DNA from: Ailurus styani
Taxonomy: Eukaryota > Chordata > Mammalia > Carnivora > Ailuridae
DNA length: 64,000 nt
Reading direction: 5' to 3'
NCBI GenBank assembly: GCA_002007465.1
Contig: LNAC01000038.1
Coordinates: forward strand, 5,513,286-5,577,285
This document shows, in pieces, positions 22,467 through 33,735 of this stretch (positions within the stretch are counted from its first letter, which is position 1; each line of letters opens with the position of its first letter). The notes beneath the pieces are model-generated. The model had not been told where the DNA came from and ran no database searches. It was given only the letters and a program-made list of their open reading frames with translations. The position numbers and the translations under genes were made by a program.

Positions 22467-22585
22467 CCTTCTCTTCTAGATTGCCTAATTTGTTGGCATA
22501 TAATTGCTTATATTTGTTTATATTTCTTATAATTGTTTATATTTCTTCAGTGTTGGTTGTAATCTCTCCTCTTTTCATCATGATT

Positions 22586-22912
22586 TCATTTATTTGGTTT
22601 CTTTTTCTTTTTTCTTTTTTCTTTTTTTTTTTTATAAGTCTGGCCAGGATTATCAATCCTATTAATTATTTCAAAGAACCAGCTAGTAGTTTCATTGATC
22701 TGTTCTACTGTTCTTTCGGTTTCTATTTCATTGATTTTGGCTCTAATTTTTATTATTTCTTTTCTTCTGCTGGGTTTAGGCTTTGTTTGCTGTTCTATTT
22801 CCAGCTCCTTTAGGTCTAAGGTTAGGTTGTGTATTTGAGACTTTTCTTGTTTCTTGAAAAAGGCTGTATTGCTACATACTTCCCTCTTAGGACTGCCTTT
22901 GCTGCATCCCAA
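22586..22912 (-). pseudogene. L1 ORF2 fragment, endonuclease-RT linker
   Basis: A 108-residue open segment. LKELEIEQQTKPKPSRRKEI and INETTSWFFEIINRID match the linker of carnivore L1 ORF2p (KxxSWFFEKINKIDKPLA-type). It ends in a lysine-rich read-through of a T-rich tract. Confidence 0.88.
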
Positions 22913-22962
22913 AGGCTCTGTATTGTCGTGTTTTCATTTTCATTTGTTTTCATGTATTTTTT

Positions 22963-23418
22963 TTATTCTTTCTTAATTTCCTGGTTGACCCGTTCATTCT
23001 TTAGTAGTAAGCTCTTTAACCTCCATGCATTCGCGTTCCTTCCAAATATCCTCGTGTGATAGAGTTCAAGTTTTAAAGTTTTGTAGTCTGAAAATATGCA
23101 TGGTATAATTTCAATCTTTTGATTCCGGTTGAGACCTGATTTGTGACCCAGTATGTGATCTATTCTAGAGAATGTTCCATGTGTACTCGAGAAAAATGTG
23201 AATTTTGTTTCTTTAAGATGAAATGTGTTGAATATACCTGTGAAGTCCATTGAGTCCAGTGTGTCATTCAAAGCCCTGGTTTCCTTGTTGGTATTCTGCT
23301 TAGATGATCTTTCCATTGCTGTGAGTAGGGTGTTAAAGTCCCCTATTATTATTATATTATTATCAATGTGTTTCTTTAATTTTATTATTAACTTTTTTAT
23401 ATAATTGGCTATTCCCAA
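22963..23418 (-). pseudogene. L1 ORF2 fragment, endonuclease domain
   Basis: A 151-residue piece of the apurinic/apyrimidinic-like endonuclease. GDFNT, FTFFSSTHGTFSRIDHILGHK and the region around SDYK are visible. The conserved catalytic histidine of the SDH motif is tyrosine here, so the nicking activity would be lost. It lies at the 5'-most part of the inverted L1 segment, next to the twin-priming junction. Confidence 0.93.
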
Positions 23419-23459
23419 GTTAGGGGCATAAATATTTACAATTGTTAGATCCTTGTTGA

Positions 23460-24424
23460 ATGGGCTACTTTATTACACCATACACAAAAATAAATTCAAA
23501 ATGGATGAAAGACTTAAATGTGAGACAGGAATCCATCAAAATCCTAGAGGAGAAGACAGGCAGCAACCTCTTTGACCTCAGCCACAGAAATTTCTCATTA
23601 GACACATTTTCGAAGCCAAGGGAAACAAAAGTAAAAATGAACTACTGGGGTTTCATCAAGATAAAAAGCATATGCACAGCAAAGGAAACAATCGACAAAA
23701 TTTGAAGGCAACCTACAGAATAGGAAAAGATATTTGGTAATGTCTTATCAGATAAAGGGCTTGTATCTTAAATCTATAAAGAACTTATCAAACTCAGCAC
23801 CCAAAAAACAAAAAATCCAGTCAAAAAATGGGCAGAAGACATAAACAGACATTTCTCCAAAGAGGACATACAAATGGCCAACAGACAAATGAAAAAAATG
23901 CTCCACATCACTTGTCATCAGGGAAATACAAATCAAAACTACAATGAGATATCATCACACACTGGTCAGAATGGTTAAAATGAACAACTCAGGAAACAAA
24001 AGATGTTGGCAAGGATGCAAAGAAAGGGGTGGGAATGCAGGCTGGCACAACCACTCTGGAAAACACTATGGAAGTTCTTCAAAAAGTTAAAAATAGAGCT
24101 ATCTTATGACCCAGAAATTGCATTATTAGGCATTTATACAAAGGAGACAAACATATTGATTTGAAGGGGCACCTGCACCCCATATTTATAGCAGCAATCT
24201 CCACAATAGCCAAACTACGGAAACAGCCCAAATGTCCATCAACAGATGAACAGATAAAGAAGATGTGGTATATATGTACAATGGAATATTACCCAGCCAA
24301 CAAAAAGGATGAAATCTTGCCATTTGCAACGACATGGATGGAACTAGAGGGTATTATGTTAAATGAAATAAGTCAGTCAGAGAATGACAACTATCGTATG
24401 ACTTCACTCATATTTGGAATTTAA
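23460..24424 (+). pseudogene. L1 ORF2 fragment, C-terminal, in two frames
   Basis: Sense half of the twin-primed L1. 23460-23705 gives INSKWMKDLNVRQESIKILEE and MNYWGFIKIKSICTAKETID. After frame breaks, 24161-24424 gives PIFIAAISTIAKLRKQPKCP, MWYICTMEYYPANKKDEIL and MLNEISQSENDNYRMTSLIF, which is the ORF2 C-terminus. A 3' UTR follows (GAGCACTGGGTGTTATATGC at about 24580). Confidence 0.92.
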
Positions 24425-24690
24425 GAAACAAAACAGAGGATCATAGGGGAAGGAAAGGAAAAATAAGATGAAATCAGAGAGGGAGACAAATCAAAAGGGA
24501 GGAGGGTTGCTGGAGGGGAGATGGGTGGGCTAATGGGGTAACTGGGTGATGGACATTAAAAAAGGCACTTGATGGAATGAGCACTGGGTGTTATATGCAA
24601 ATGATGAATCACTCTAAGTTCTACCTCTGAAACTAATAATATACTATGCGTTAATTAAATTTAATTTAAATAGAAAACAATTTCTATTAC

Positions 24691-25011
24691 TCTATTAAAA
24701 AAGGTTATGTTAGATGAGTTAAGTTCTAGACAACTACCATTAAACATAGTTCCTTTAGTTAACAGTACAATACTGTGCACTTCAAAATTTATGAAGAGGA
24801 TACATCTCAAGTTATGTGTTCTAACCAAAAAAGGGGGGGGGCACAAAAAACTCTGTAAAGTACTGGTTATATATATTTCCTTGATTATGGTGATGATATG
24901 GTTGTTTGCATATGTCTAAACTCATCAAATTTTATGCATTATTTACAATTTTATATATGTGTGTGTATATATGTATATATGTATAGTATACCTCAATGAA
25001 TCAATTAAAAT
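24691..25011 (+). mobile_element. Ancient L1M 3' end
   Basis: GTTAACAGTACAATACTGTG, TTGATTATGGTGATGATATGG, TGTCTAAACTCATCAAATTT and TATACCTCAATGAATCAATT are the ordered tail of an old L1 (L1M class) in sense orientation. It contains a (G)9 run at 24833 and a (TATG)n tract at 24953-24985. The young L1 probably inserted into or beside it. Confidence 0.65.
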
Positions 25012-25204
25012 AAAATAGATAGAAAATACATAAATAAAAATCCCAAAGCTAGTGCTTTTCTCATTATACCAACCTATTTTTACTTTGAAATTCATAATTT
25101 ATAGTCATAATTTTCCCATATATTTTCAATATTCAAATGTTTATTAAAAATGTATGACCAAAATTAAATGAAGATGTTTTATAAAAAAATTTTAAGCTTT
25201 TTCT

Positions 25205-25712
25205 TAAAAAAATCACTATAAACTTAGTTGTATGAAACAATACATTTATTCTTTTATTATTCTGAAAGTCAGAAGTTCAAAATCAATTTTAAGGTATCAA
25301 CAATATTTCTGCTTCCTCTGGATGCCCTGGGGAAAAGATCCTTTGCCTTGCCCTTTTCAATTGTTAATGACCAACTGTACTTCTTGGCTCCTATTATCCT
25401 CAGAGCCTCCTCCTCTCTTATTACCTTTAGCCTCCTTCTGATGAGACTCCTGCTTTTATATCATATCAACCAAATTAATCCACACTAAAATCTCCCTAAT
25501 TCAAGATCCTTAACTTAATCACATCTTGTGGGACTCAAGTCTGTTACCTTACCAGGAAGTCAAAGGCCTGCCTGATTTTTCATACGGATTAAGGGAGCAT
25601 TACCATCATCACCCTTAAATAAAGTCTAATGGTACCAATAGAATCAAAAATAAAGTTGTATCATATTTTCTGGAAGTTAGAATGGTACATTCATTCAGTC
25701 TGCCACGGTAAC
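25205..25712 (-). mobile_element. MLT1-like LTR (ERVL-MaLR), antisense, degraded
   Basis: TTTATTCTTTTATTATTCTGAAAGTCAGAAGTTCAAAATC near the start, CTTAACTTAATCACATCTTG near 25510 and TACATTCATTCAGTCTGCCA near 25686 follow the order of a reverse-complemented MLT-type LTR. The plus-strand ORF across it has no coding signature. Confidence 0.55.
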
Positions 25713-26990
25713 TAATGAAATGTGATTTCATCCTGCAAAGTTAAATTTTAGATAGATAAAACATGATTATAAAGATTCTTAAGATAGCTTTTTGCAAAAC
25801 AAAACAAAACACCCTGAAACGATTGTTTTATGTTCCTTTTTTGCTGCACTTAAACCTCACTCACAGAAATTCATTTATATATTATCTGGGAAAAGAGATA
25901 TTGCTACACATACATTAGTACTTAGATTCCGCCCTTAGGGAGATTTTCTTAAGGACACTTTGCCAGTCCAAATGAAGACACTAATGAAGTTTTCAATTTA
26001 TGTTTTCACAGAGGTGACTTCCCATGTTATTTTTCCCGTGTGCCTCACTAGAGTTCTGAAAAATAGATTTCTTCTGAAGTCATCACACTCCAGTCTCCCC
26101 TTTGCCAATTAAACCCCAGCATCTCATTTTGTATGCTTGGCAGTCTGCCGATTACTGAAGGTGGCTTTTGGCTTTTGTTAAATGTTCACTTCTCTATTTT
26201 TTTAATAAGGCTCATATTTTTTGCCTAGACATCACCAAAATATCATTCCCTAGTAATTGCCATACTTAATATTTTTCTCACATATTAATTATACATACAA
26301 TTTTATTTATATCTCCATCCATTTCCTAAAAGGCTTCATGAGGTTAAATTTAAAATACATTCTCATTGTAATATAATAACATGTATTTAAATTATTCTCC
26401 CATTAAAAAAAATATTCTCCCATTTTATATTTAAATAGATGAATTGATTCCATTCTAATTAAATCTTGCATCCCGAATTTATAATCCCTCTAACAGAAAG
26501 TCCAGCAGAATATTGTGTATACTATTTCTGTTTACTTATCTCTTATTCCTAGAGAATAGAATGAAACTAATTGACCATTTCAGCATACTTAACTCTAAAT
26601 AGAGACGCCCTGCTCTCCCCAACACTTCAAAAAAAAACCAAAAACAAAAACAAAACAAAAAAAAAAACCTGCAAGGAAGTACAAATTTAAGATAAGGATT
26701 TCAAATTTTAAAAATGTTTTCTCTCCTGAGACCCAAAGTTTGGAATATTTAGTCAGGTAAATTCACTTAATTATTAAAAATATCCTACTTACTTAAAACT
26801 ACTTTTGTTTATTATATTGTTAATATTGATGTAAACCTCAACACAAAGATATGATATTGCATCTCAAAATGTTGTCAATTAGAAAAGTGTAAATGATAGT
26901 ATTTTAGAGCATGCCAGATTATACACATATAACTATAAATTTAACCATGTGTGTTAAAATATATGTTAATGTTATTTATCTTTATAAGAA
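25713..26990. other. AT-rich intergenic DNA with small duplications
   Basis: A 17-base near-duplication (ATTCTCCCATT) lies at 26394-26424, and an A-rich CAAAAAC tract at 26629-26668. No gene or repeat family recognised. Confidence 0.5.
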
Positions 26991-27190
26991 CAATAGCGCT
27001 CAATCTATAGGGTGTATAAGGAACACCTGGGGAAATAGTTTAAATCACAGATTTAGGGGCACCAATCCTCAGCAAATCACTGATTTGGGGGGACCAATCC
27101 TCAGCAATTTGGGGTTAGTAGATTTGAAATACAGTATAAGGAAGGATATTTTTAACAATCCACTCACATGACTCTGACGTAGGTGCTAAA
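26991..27190 (+). mobile_element. MER5A-like hAT fragment with internal tandem duplication
   Basis: ATAAGGAACACCTGGGGAAA and a closing CACATGACTCTGACGTAGGTG are typical of MER5 ends. In between, GATTT(A/G)GGGGCACCAATCCTCAGCAA-like text appears twice about 35 bases apart. Confidence 0.6.
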
Positions 27191-28504
27191 TAAAGGACCA
27201 TTCAGAAAATGCAACATCCAGTGTAGGTTTTATGCAGTTTGATTTACATATTTCAAAATTTACTGAAAGTTGAATCTTTTTTAAGGAATGCCAGAAAATT
27301 ATGATTTACCTTATGCCAGACTATTAAAAAAAATCCCCTGTAATTAATATGGGAGATTATCTTTTTTTCTATATCGTTTTAAAAAAGTAAATATCTGGCA
27401 TTTGTGCATAAAAACTACCTAGTTTTGCTTTCATTTTCTTTATTATAAATTTATGGAGAAACTATCTGAAATTCAAGAACAACATAGCTATGATCTTTGT
27501 CATAATTAGAATTGTTAATTAATGTTACTATCTCCAGTATGTGTTCTATGCAATGCTATTTAGATTTTATACAAGAAAAAAGGGGAGGGTAGGTAGAGGT
27601 AGGGAATGAGTAGAGGTCCTGTGATTGAATAAATTTGGGAAATTTGTGATAAACAAAAGATTACTTTGTGACCCGTTCCCTGCAATGTATGTTGGCCAAG
27701 GTTCATTGCTTCATGCAACATATGATTATTAATTTTTGTTGAATTTTAAAATGATTCTTTGGCGTAGGAGAATCGCATATGATTTTTCTTTTGAGGACAC
27801 ATTAATGTACTTGTGCTCTAAAATAAGAAAATTATATTTGACATTAATGAATTTATTGCTGTGATTAAATGCAAGATTTTTCTACAGTAATAACTTGAAG
27901 CCATGCAAAATATGCACTACATAATTATATTCAGTGTTATTATTCTATTAAAATAATAAACTGCTTGTGTCCATATAAACAGAATTAAAGCCACTATTTT
28001 TCTTTAAGCAACAACTGGTAAGAGTACACTTCAGCCAAAAAAAGTACATTTTACAGTGTGAACTGTTCTTAAAATTGTTTATATTTATTTCATAATTGAG
28101 GAAGTCTTCAATAATTTACGGTATGAGAAGGTCCTCAATAAATGATGTCGAAGTATGGTGGCTACTTGAGAATAGCTAGTGTTTCCAGTTTTAACTGAGG
28201 GAGGCTAATGATGAGACAATTAGTATTTGCCTGTCTTTTTCTTTCTTCATACCGAGAATGTCTTTGTACTGTTATCTCAAGTTTAATTTCTGTCTAAGCA
28301 GGAAATTCCATGATATTTCAACTTTAACTAAGAATTTTAGAAATACAATATTCCTGGGAGAGGTTAATGGCACATCAAAGCTGAATGACTTAGCTGGACG
28401 ATTTTAAAAGTCTGTGGTCATAATTAAGGTTTTAGAACTTCCTTTGTATGTCCTTTCAATAATAAAGAATAGACATGAATTTACTATAAACATTTCTTCT
28501 TACT
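27191..28504. other. AT-rich intergenic DNA
   Basis: No supported gene, RNA or named repeat in about 1.3 kb. Confidence 0.5.
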
Positions 28505-28780
28505 AAGAAAGTATAATTTATTATTATTAAAGTTGTCATTTATTGAGTATATATGCACTAATCAATATATAGAGAATCTTCAGGAATAAACTAATTGAAT
28601 ATATACATCACCTTTATAAGACTGTTACTATTATAACCCCTATTTAATAGGTTGAGACATTGATAAAATGTACAAGTAACTCTATCAAGATCAAAGTCAA
28701 ACAACTAAGAATGTGAACCCAGGTGTTTCTAACTATCCATAATGTTAAATCAATAAGTCTATACAAGCAGTATAGACTCA
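28505..28780 (+). mobile_element. MIR SINE, ancient
   Basis: ATTTATTGAGTATATATGCAC, ACTATTATAACCCCTATTTAA and GAATGTGAACCCAGGTGTTTC appear in the order of a MIR core. Old mammalian-wide element. Confidence 0.65.
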
Positions 28781-30149
28781 ATCCATCTACTTTGTATTTG
28801 ACAAATGATGGGCCTATTTAAAATAGAATGTGTTAAGTTTCATATATATGATTTTTGGGTTTGAGGCCTATCTATAAAAACAGTGAATTAAACTTGAACT
28901 ATATTACCCTTTGATTTTTGCAATGCCTTATTTCTATAAGCACTACTGTTCTCTAGCCATAGTGAACATTTTCGAAAATATGGCTTTGTCCTTCACGTAA
29001 ATGGTAAATGTCTGTCTTTTCTGCCAATCATTTTTATCTTTGCAGTGTAAGCTAAAGGTGATATGGCTTATTGCAAAAGACGAGGGTCATCATGAAAATG
29101 AATTTCAATATTCCTTGATGTTTGCGTGCTATCAATTGTGAAGAAAAGCCTTGAGCATGAACTATGAAATCATAAATTCTCTTGCAATCTGTTCTTTGTA
29201 TAAAAGAAAAATAAAGATAAATGAAACTATGCACTGTATATGATGTCATCAATAATGAAGTGTATTCAATCTAAGATGAGGGGAAAATCATGTTCCATAT
29301 GCAGGTTAGAATATATTCTCTAGTTATATTGAAATTCATATTAGAAGTTTGAAGAAACACAGATGTTGAAGACATAAAAATTATAAATGATATGTAGATA
29401 ATCCATGTATAGCTGATAAATATTAGAAGATGGAAACAAAAGTACTTAGGGGAAAAAAATTGTAGGGGTGAATAATACTGGTTGCTTCTAATTCCTAATC
29501 CCAGCCTGCACTGAGAGTTATCCACTGTTGATGAAATTTGTTGGATTCACTAAACTACAAGATGACTTTCCATTAAGACATCTAAAATAACTATACTATT
29601 GTCACTAAATTTCTATTATTTCAGAAATGTCTCTTCACCCACCACTTGAATAACCCATTGATCAACAATTACTGAGGACTTTAGATATACATGGTATTCT
29701 TCTGATGCTGGAGAGCGTTCAAAATATTTAACAGATGTTATAAGACACACTGGGGAAAAAAATCTCAATTTATTTGGGAAACAAAAACTTAGAAGAAATA
29801 AATACTATAAATATTAAAATAAAATTTTATTATAAATTTTATTAAAATAAAATTACTTTCATAATAATTCTTAGCTACTGTAGATAATTAGTAAAAAGTA
29901 ACTTTCTCTATATAGTTGTGTTAAAAGAACTGAAGTTATAATTATAGCTATAAACATACTCTCATTTTTTTGTATTTTAACTATGTCTGTTCACTTGGCA
30001 TTTTCTCTTCTTGGTTAGTAGTTAATGGTCCTGCCTTCTTAATATTTTTTATATTTTATAAAATACAACAACTTATACATTAATTTGTATATATTAACAT
30101 ATGTGTTATCCCAGGCTAACCTCAAATTGTTTCACTGCCTAGATAAAAT
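28781..30149. other. AT-rich intergenic DNA
   Basis: Two short minus-strand ORFs (29052-29252, 29271-29525) lack any recognised motif. An AATAAAATT-type near-duplication lies at 29815-29850. Nothing else seen. Confidence 0.5.
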
Positions 30150-30430
30150 TCCCACTGTCTCTAGCCCTGGAAAGTGAACTAGCCTCCCAACTTGTTTTCT
30201 AATTTCAAGATCTTCGCTCTAGTCAGTTATGCACACTGCCACCACATGATCAAGTTCTGGTGCAAGTGCCAAGAAAACCATGGTGTCCCCTCCCTCTTCA
30301 CCATCCCACTGTAATCCACCCCCTCAATTGTTAAGGTCTAAAAGTTCTTAGCCTGGCATTTGATGCCATCCTTAACTGTGAATTATCTACTTCTCCAGCT
30401 GCACTTTCTTTTTCTTCCCTAAAATATATG
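30150..30430 (+). mobile_element. L2 LINE fragment
   Basis: GTCTAAAAGTTCTTAGCCTGG followed by CATTTGATGCCATCC and TATCTACTTCTCCAGCTGCAC is the common L2 text (TTAGCCTGGCATTCAAGGCC...). Sense orientation, degraded. Confidence 0.5.
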
Positions 30431-30484
30431 TGCTTGTACTAACCATGCAAACCACAATCATACTAAAAATATTTTAATATGAGA

Positions 30485-31790
30485 CGAGTGTGTTTAAGAT
30501 GGTGGAGTATTAGGAGGATTCTATGCTTGCCTCACCACTTGAACAAAGCTAGATAAATATTAAATCATTCTGAACACCCCAGAAATTGATCTGAGAACTG
30601 AGAGAACAAGCTGTAGGAGAGGGAGATAAGAGGCCACATTGCAGAAGTTGGGAGACACAGAGACATGATTTGGGGAAGAAAAGAACCGTGGGTGCTGCCG
30701 AGTGGAGGAAGCCCTGATCAAAGACAGAGGAGGAAGAGAGAGAACACACAGCACACAGGGGATTGCACAAGAAAAACACTTCCCCAGAACCACTGACAGG
30801 GGGAATGAGAGGGACTGATTATTGCAAGTTTTTACAACCAGCAGAGGTCAAAGACTAAAGTTGTGGAAGTCCACCAGTGTGGAGCCTGGCAGGCACAGAG
30901 GTACTCCTATGGAGAAGGAGGGCAGAGGCCCTGGAGAAGACGAGAAGATCTCAGGATCCCCAGGGACACACTGGGAGAGATGGTTCCCCCTTCTTGGAGT
31001 GTATCTAGAAGAGACAGAATTACCTTTCAGGACAAAAGAGCTGGCAGGGACCACTGCACTGCCCTGTTCCTTAGAAACATCTGCTGAGGGCAGCTAACCT
31101 GGACACCAGGGTTTTTTTGTTGTGCTTTACTCTAAACTCAAAATTCCTGTGCATTGGTGTGACTGCCCTTCTGGGACAAAAGAGCACTGGCCCCACCATG
31201 GTAAGTTGCTCCCCCAAAGGACCAGCCAGGGTCGTTTGTTGCAATGGGTCTCTAAATTTTGGAGTTTTAAAACTCAGGTGGTATGTCTGAGATAAAACAT
31301 TGGTGCACTGTGCTGCCAGGCATGCAGACAGCCTGGATACAGACAGGATGAAGCCAGGATCTGAGGGATGCCTGAAACAAATGAGGGAGACTGTTTAGTC
31401 TTGTGAGGACTCCCCAGACAGTGGTGTGCATCAACTTCCCTCTCAAGGAACAAGGGAGAGGGCAGGCACCATTTTTCTTCCCTGCCTATCAGCATCGACT
31501 GACTACACTGAGCAGCACAGCATGCACAGTGGAGGCCTGAGCTGCTTACACCAAGCTCAATACTCTGGCTCTCTGCAATTGCTTCTTTACTAGGGTAAGT
31601 GTGCCTGAGAGTCAGCGCAGCAGCCGGCCCATCTCCCAGAAGACCAGCACAAACACCCTGCACACACCAAGTCTACTGATTATAAAGTGATACAAAGCTT
31701 CAGCTCTAGTGGAAATAGGTTCAGGCCTCTTTTAACAAGTGGACCAGAGCACATCTCAGTAACACACAGTTTTAGAAAGAAAGATCACAA
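30485..31790 (+). mobile_element. Carnivore L1 5'-UTR without its ORFs
   Basis: AAGATGGTGGAGTATTAGGA, AATCATTCTGAACACCCCAG, TCTGAGAACTGAGAGAACAAG and, much later, ACAAAGCTTCAGCTCTAGTGG are landmarks I associate with the 5' UTR of carnivore L1s. The block is distinctly more GC-rich than its flanks. It stops near 31790 with no ORF1, ORF2 or poly(A). The ORFs at 30549-30793, 30822-31097 and 31274-31663 lie inside this noncoding region and are not genes. Confidence 0.65.
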
Positions 31791-32077
31791 GGATCTCACA
31801 TTCTAAGCATAGGAACTATTAACCCTCAAGTTTTATTTCCAGACCTACATGTTCTTTAGCCACCTGTATCAAATATGGAATTGTCATTTTTCTCACTTAT
31901 TTTGGAATAAGGAGGGGGCATACTATTCTCTCTTTCTCTATATCTCTCTACCTATTTATCTAGTTAGTAGATGATTATTTGTAATGATTTTACTTTATTT
32001 ATTTTATGCTCAATTTAAAATCCCAAAGAATAAGATTAGCATATCATTCTAAGAAATGAACATTTGGTCAATTTTTT
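31791..32077. other. Intergenic DNA
   Basis: A (TCTCTA)n-like short tract near 31930-31965. Nothing else seen. Confidence 0.45.
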
Positions 32078-32180
32078 TCTTAGACCTTTTTTCTTTTCTT
32101 TTTTTAAGATTTTATGTATTTATTTTATTTTATTTTATTTTAGAGAGGGAGAGCATGTGAGCATGAGTTGGGGGGGCAAA

Positions 32181-32942
32181 GGGAGAGAAAGAGTCTTTTT
32201 TTTTAATAGTCCAGTGCTGTTTATTTTTTTTCTTTATTTTTTTATTAACATATAATGTATTACTTGCCCCAGGGGTACAGGTCTGTGAATCAGCAGGCTT
32301 ACACATTTCACAGCATTCACCACAGCACATACCCTCCCCAATGTCCATAACCCAGCCTCCCCAGCAACCCTCAATTTGTTTCATGAGATTAAGCGTCTTT
32401 AACAGTTTGTCTCCCTCCCAATCCCATCTTGTTTCATCTTTTTTACCTCTCTACCCCCAACAACTCCCTGCCCTGCCTCTCAAATTCCTCATATCAGAGA
32501 GATCATATGATAATTGTCTTTCTTTGATTGACTTATTTTGCTTAGCATAATACCCTCTATTTCCATCCACATCATTGCAAATGGCAAGATTTCGCTTTTT
32601 GATAGCTGCATAATATTCCATTGTGTGTGTGCGCTCGTGCACGTGTGTGTCTGTGTGTGTACCACATTTTCTTTATCCATTCATCTGTTGATGGACATCT
32701 AGGTTCTTCCCATAGTTTGGCTATTGTGGACACTGTCGCTATAAACATTCGGGTGCACATGCTACTTTGGATCACTACATTTTTATCTTTAAGGTAAATA
32801 CCCAGTAGTATGCTTGCTGGATTGTAGGGTAGCTCTATTTTCAATTTTTTGAGGAACCTCCATATTGTTTTCCAGAGTGACTGCATCAGCTTGCATTCCT
32901 ACCAACAGTGTAGGACGGTTCCCCTTGGGAGAGAAAGAATCT
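32181..32942 (-). mobile_element. Carnivore L1 3' end, antisense, 16-bp TSD
   Basis: L1 32197-32926 with poly(T) at its left end. TSD GGGAGAGAAAGA(G/A)TCT at 32181-32196 and 32927-32942, 15 of 16 matching. It contains the 3' UTR (GGGGTACAGGTCTGTGAATC) and the last part of ORF2 and is 5' truncated. The TSD is taken from SINE sequence. Confidence 0.95.
32451..32886 (-). pseudogene. L1 ORF2 C-terminal fragment, frame-broken
   Basis: Three overlapping minus-strand frames give ORF2 C-terminal pieces: FIATVSTIAKLWEEPRCPSTDEWIKKMWY in one (32572-32886), then MEYYAAIKKRNLAICNDVDG and FAMMWMEIEGIMLSKISQSK in the others. A (GT)n/(CA)n expansion near 32623-32660 inserts a run of His, Thr, Ala and Arg codons and shifts the frame. 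Not functional. Confidence 0.9.
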
Positions 32943-33073
32943 TAAGCGGACTCCACGCTGAATGAGGAGCCCAAATGGGGCTCAATGTCACAACCCCGAG
33001 GCATGACCGAAGCTGAAATCAAGAGTCATATGCTTAACCAACTGAACCACCCAGGCACCCATCTTAGAGCCTT

Positions 33074-33389
33074 ATTTTTTCATAAACTTCCCTCTTAACA
33101 TCTTTCAGAGTTGATTTTATTTTTTTTACCCTGGTGTTTGTGCCATCCATGAAGGGCATATAAAGCATTCATTAATTGAATGTGGCTCTTATGCTTATGT
33201 GTTTTAACAGTTTTCAGCAGCCCTAGTATGAAAATCTCTGCATCACTCTTATGTCTCTAAAGTAGATAATATCTGATCTTCCCATGTAAAATGACAATGG
33301 CATTACGATTTTTCACAAAGGCTTGGAGAAAAATGCAATGTAATGTTTACTGAGAAGTTGTAATGAAACTTAGAAATGAGGTTCCTTTT
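33074..33389. other. Intergenic DNA
   Basis: Nothing recognised. Confidence 0.45.
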
Positions 33390-33735
33390 AATTCTAAAAA
33401 TAATCCTATGAAAAACATATTCTTGGGGCACCTGGGTGGCTCAATGGGTTAAGCCTCTGCCTTCAGCTCAGGTCATGATCTCAGGGTCCTGGGATCGAGC
33501 CCCGCATCAGGCTCTCTGCTCAATGGAGAGCCTGCTTCCCCCCTCTCTCTCTGCGTTCCTCTCTACCTACTTGTGATCTCTCTCTGTCAAATAAATAAAT
33601 AAAAATCTTTAAAAAAAAAAGAAAAACATATTCTTATTTCCATTTTACATATTAATAAATAGTCTTAGAGATGTTGACTACCTGCCTATAAGTAAGCTAA
33701 TTTAAATGTTGTATATAACACTGCTAGTAAAGTGA
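33390..33735 (+). mobile_element. MIR SINE interrupted by a Can-SINE
   Basis: AATTCTAAAAATAATCCTATG on the left and TTATTTCCATTTTACATATTA with GTTGACTACCTGCCTATAAG on the right read as a single MIR when the Can-SINE is removed. Confidence 0.6.
33410..33635 (+). mobile_element. Can-SINE with perfect 15-bp TSD
   Basis: SINE 33425-33620, close to the young subtype (GTTAAGCCTCTGCCTTCAGC). TSD GAAAAACATATTCTT at 33410-33424 and 33621-33635. Confidence 0.95.

Larger units (their letters stand above)
20874..24690 (+). mobile_element. Carnivore LINE-1, 5'-inverted (twin-primed)
   Basis: 20881 to about 23460 reads as L1 ORF2 on the minus strand, from the endonuclease region (right end) to the ORF2 C-terminal half (left end). 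From about 23461 the plus strand carries the C-terminal part of ORF2 and the 3' UTR to about 24670. The L1 phrase TTACACCATACA is present, inverted, at the left edge (about 20893-20904) and, in sense, at the start of the right part (about 23470). The two halves therefore abut at the same L1 coordinate, as twin priming predicts. A TSD candidate AATTTC(C)TATT lies at 20874 and 24679. All reading frames are broken. Confidence 0.92.
32078..33073 (-). mobile_element. Can-SINE, antisense, split by an L1
   Basis: SINE 3' part at 32090-32196 (TTTAAGATTTTATGTATTTA, AGAGAGGGAGAGCATG) and 5' part at 32927-33061 (ATCTTAAGCGGACTCCACGC to CCACCCAGGCACCC). Flanking TCTTAGA(G)CCTT at 32078 and 33062 is its own TSD. 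It is the older TCAAGAGTC head subtype. Confidence 0.9.

Noticed and set aside
31274..31663. 129-residue minus-strand ORF
   Set aside because: It lies inside the L1 5'-UTR-like block, on the opposite strand, with no motif. The block is GC-richer, so chance ORFs are expected.
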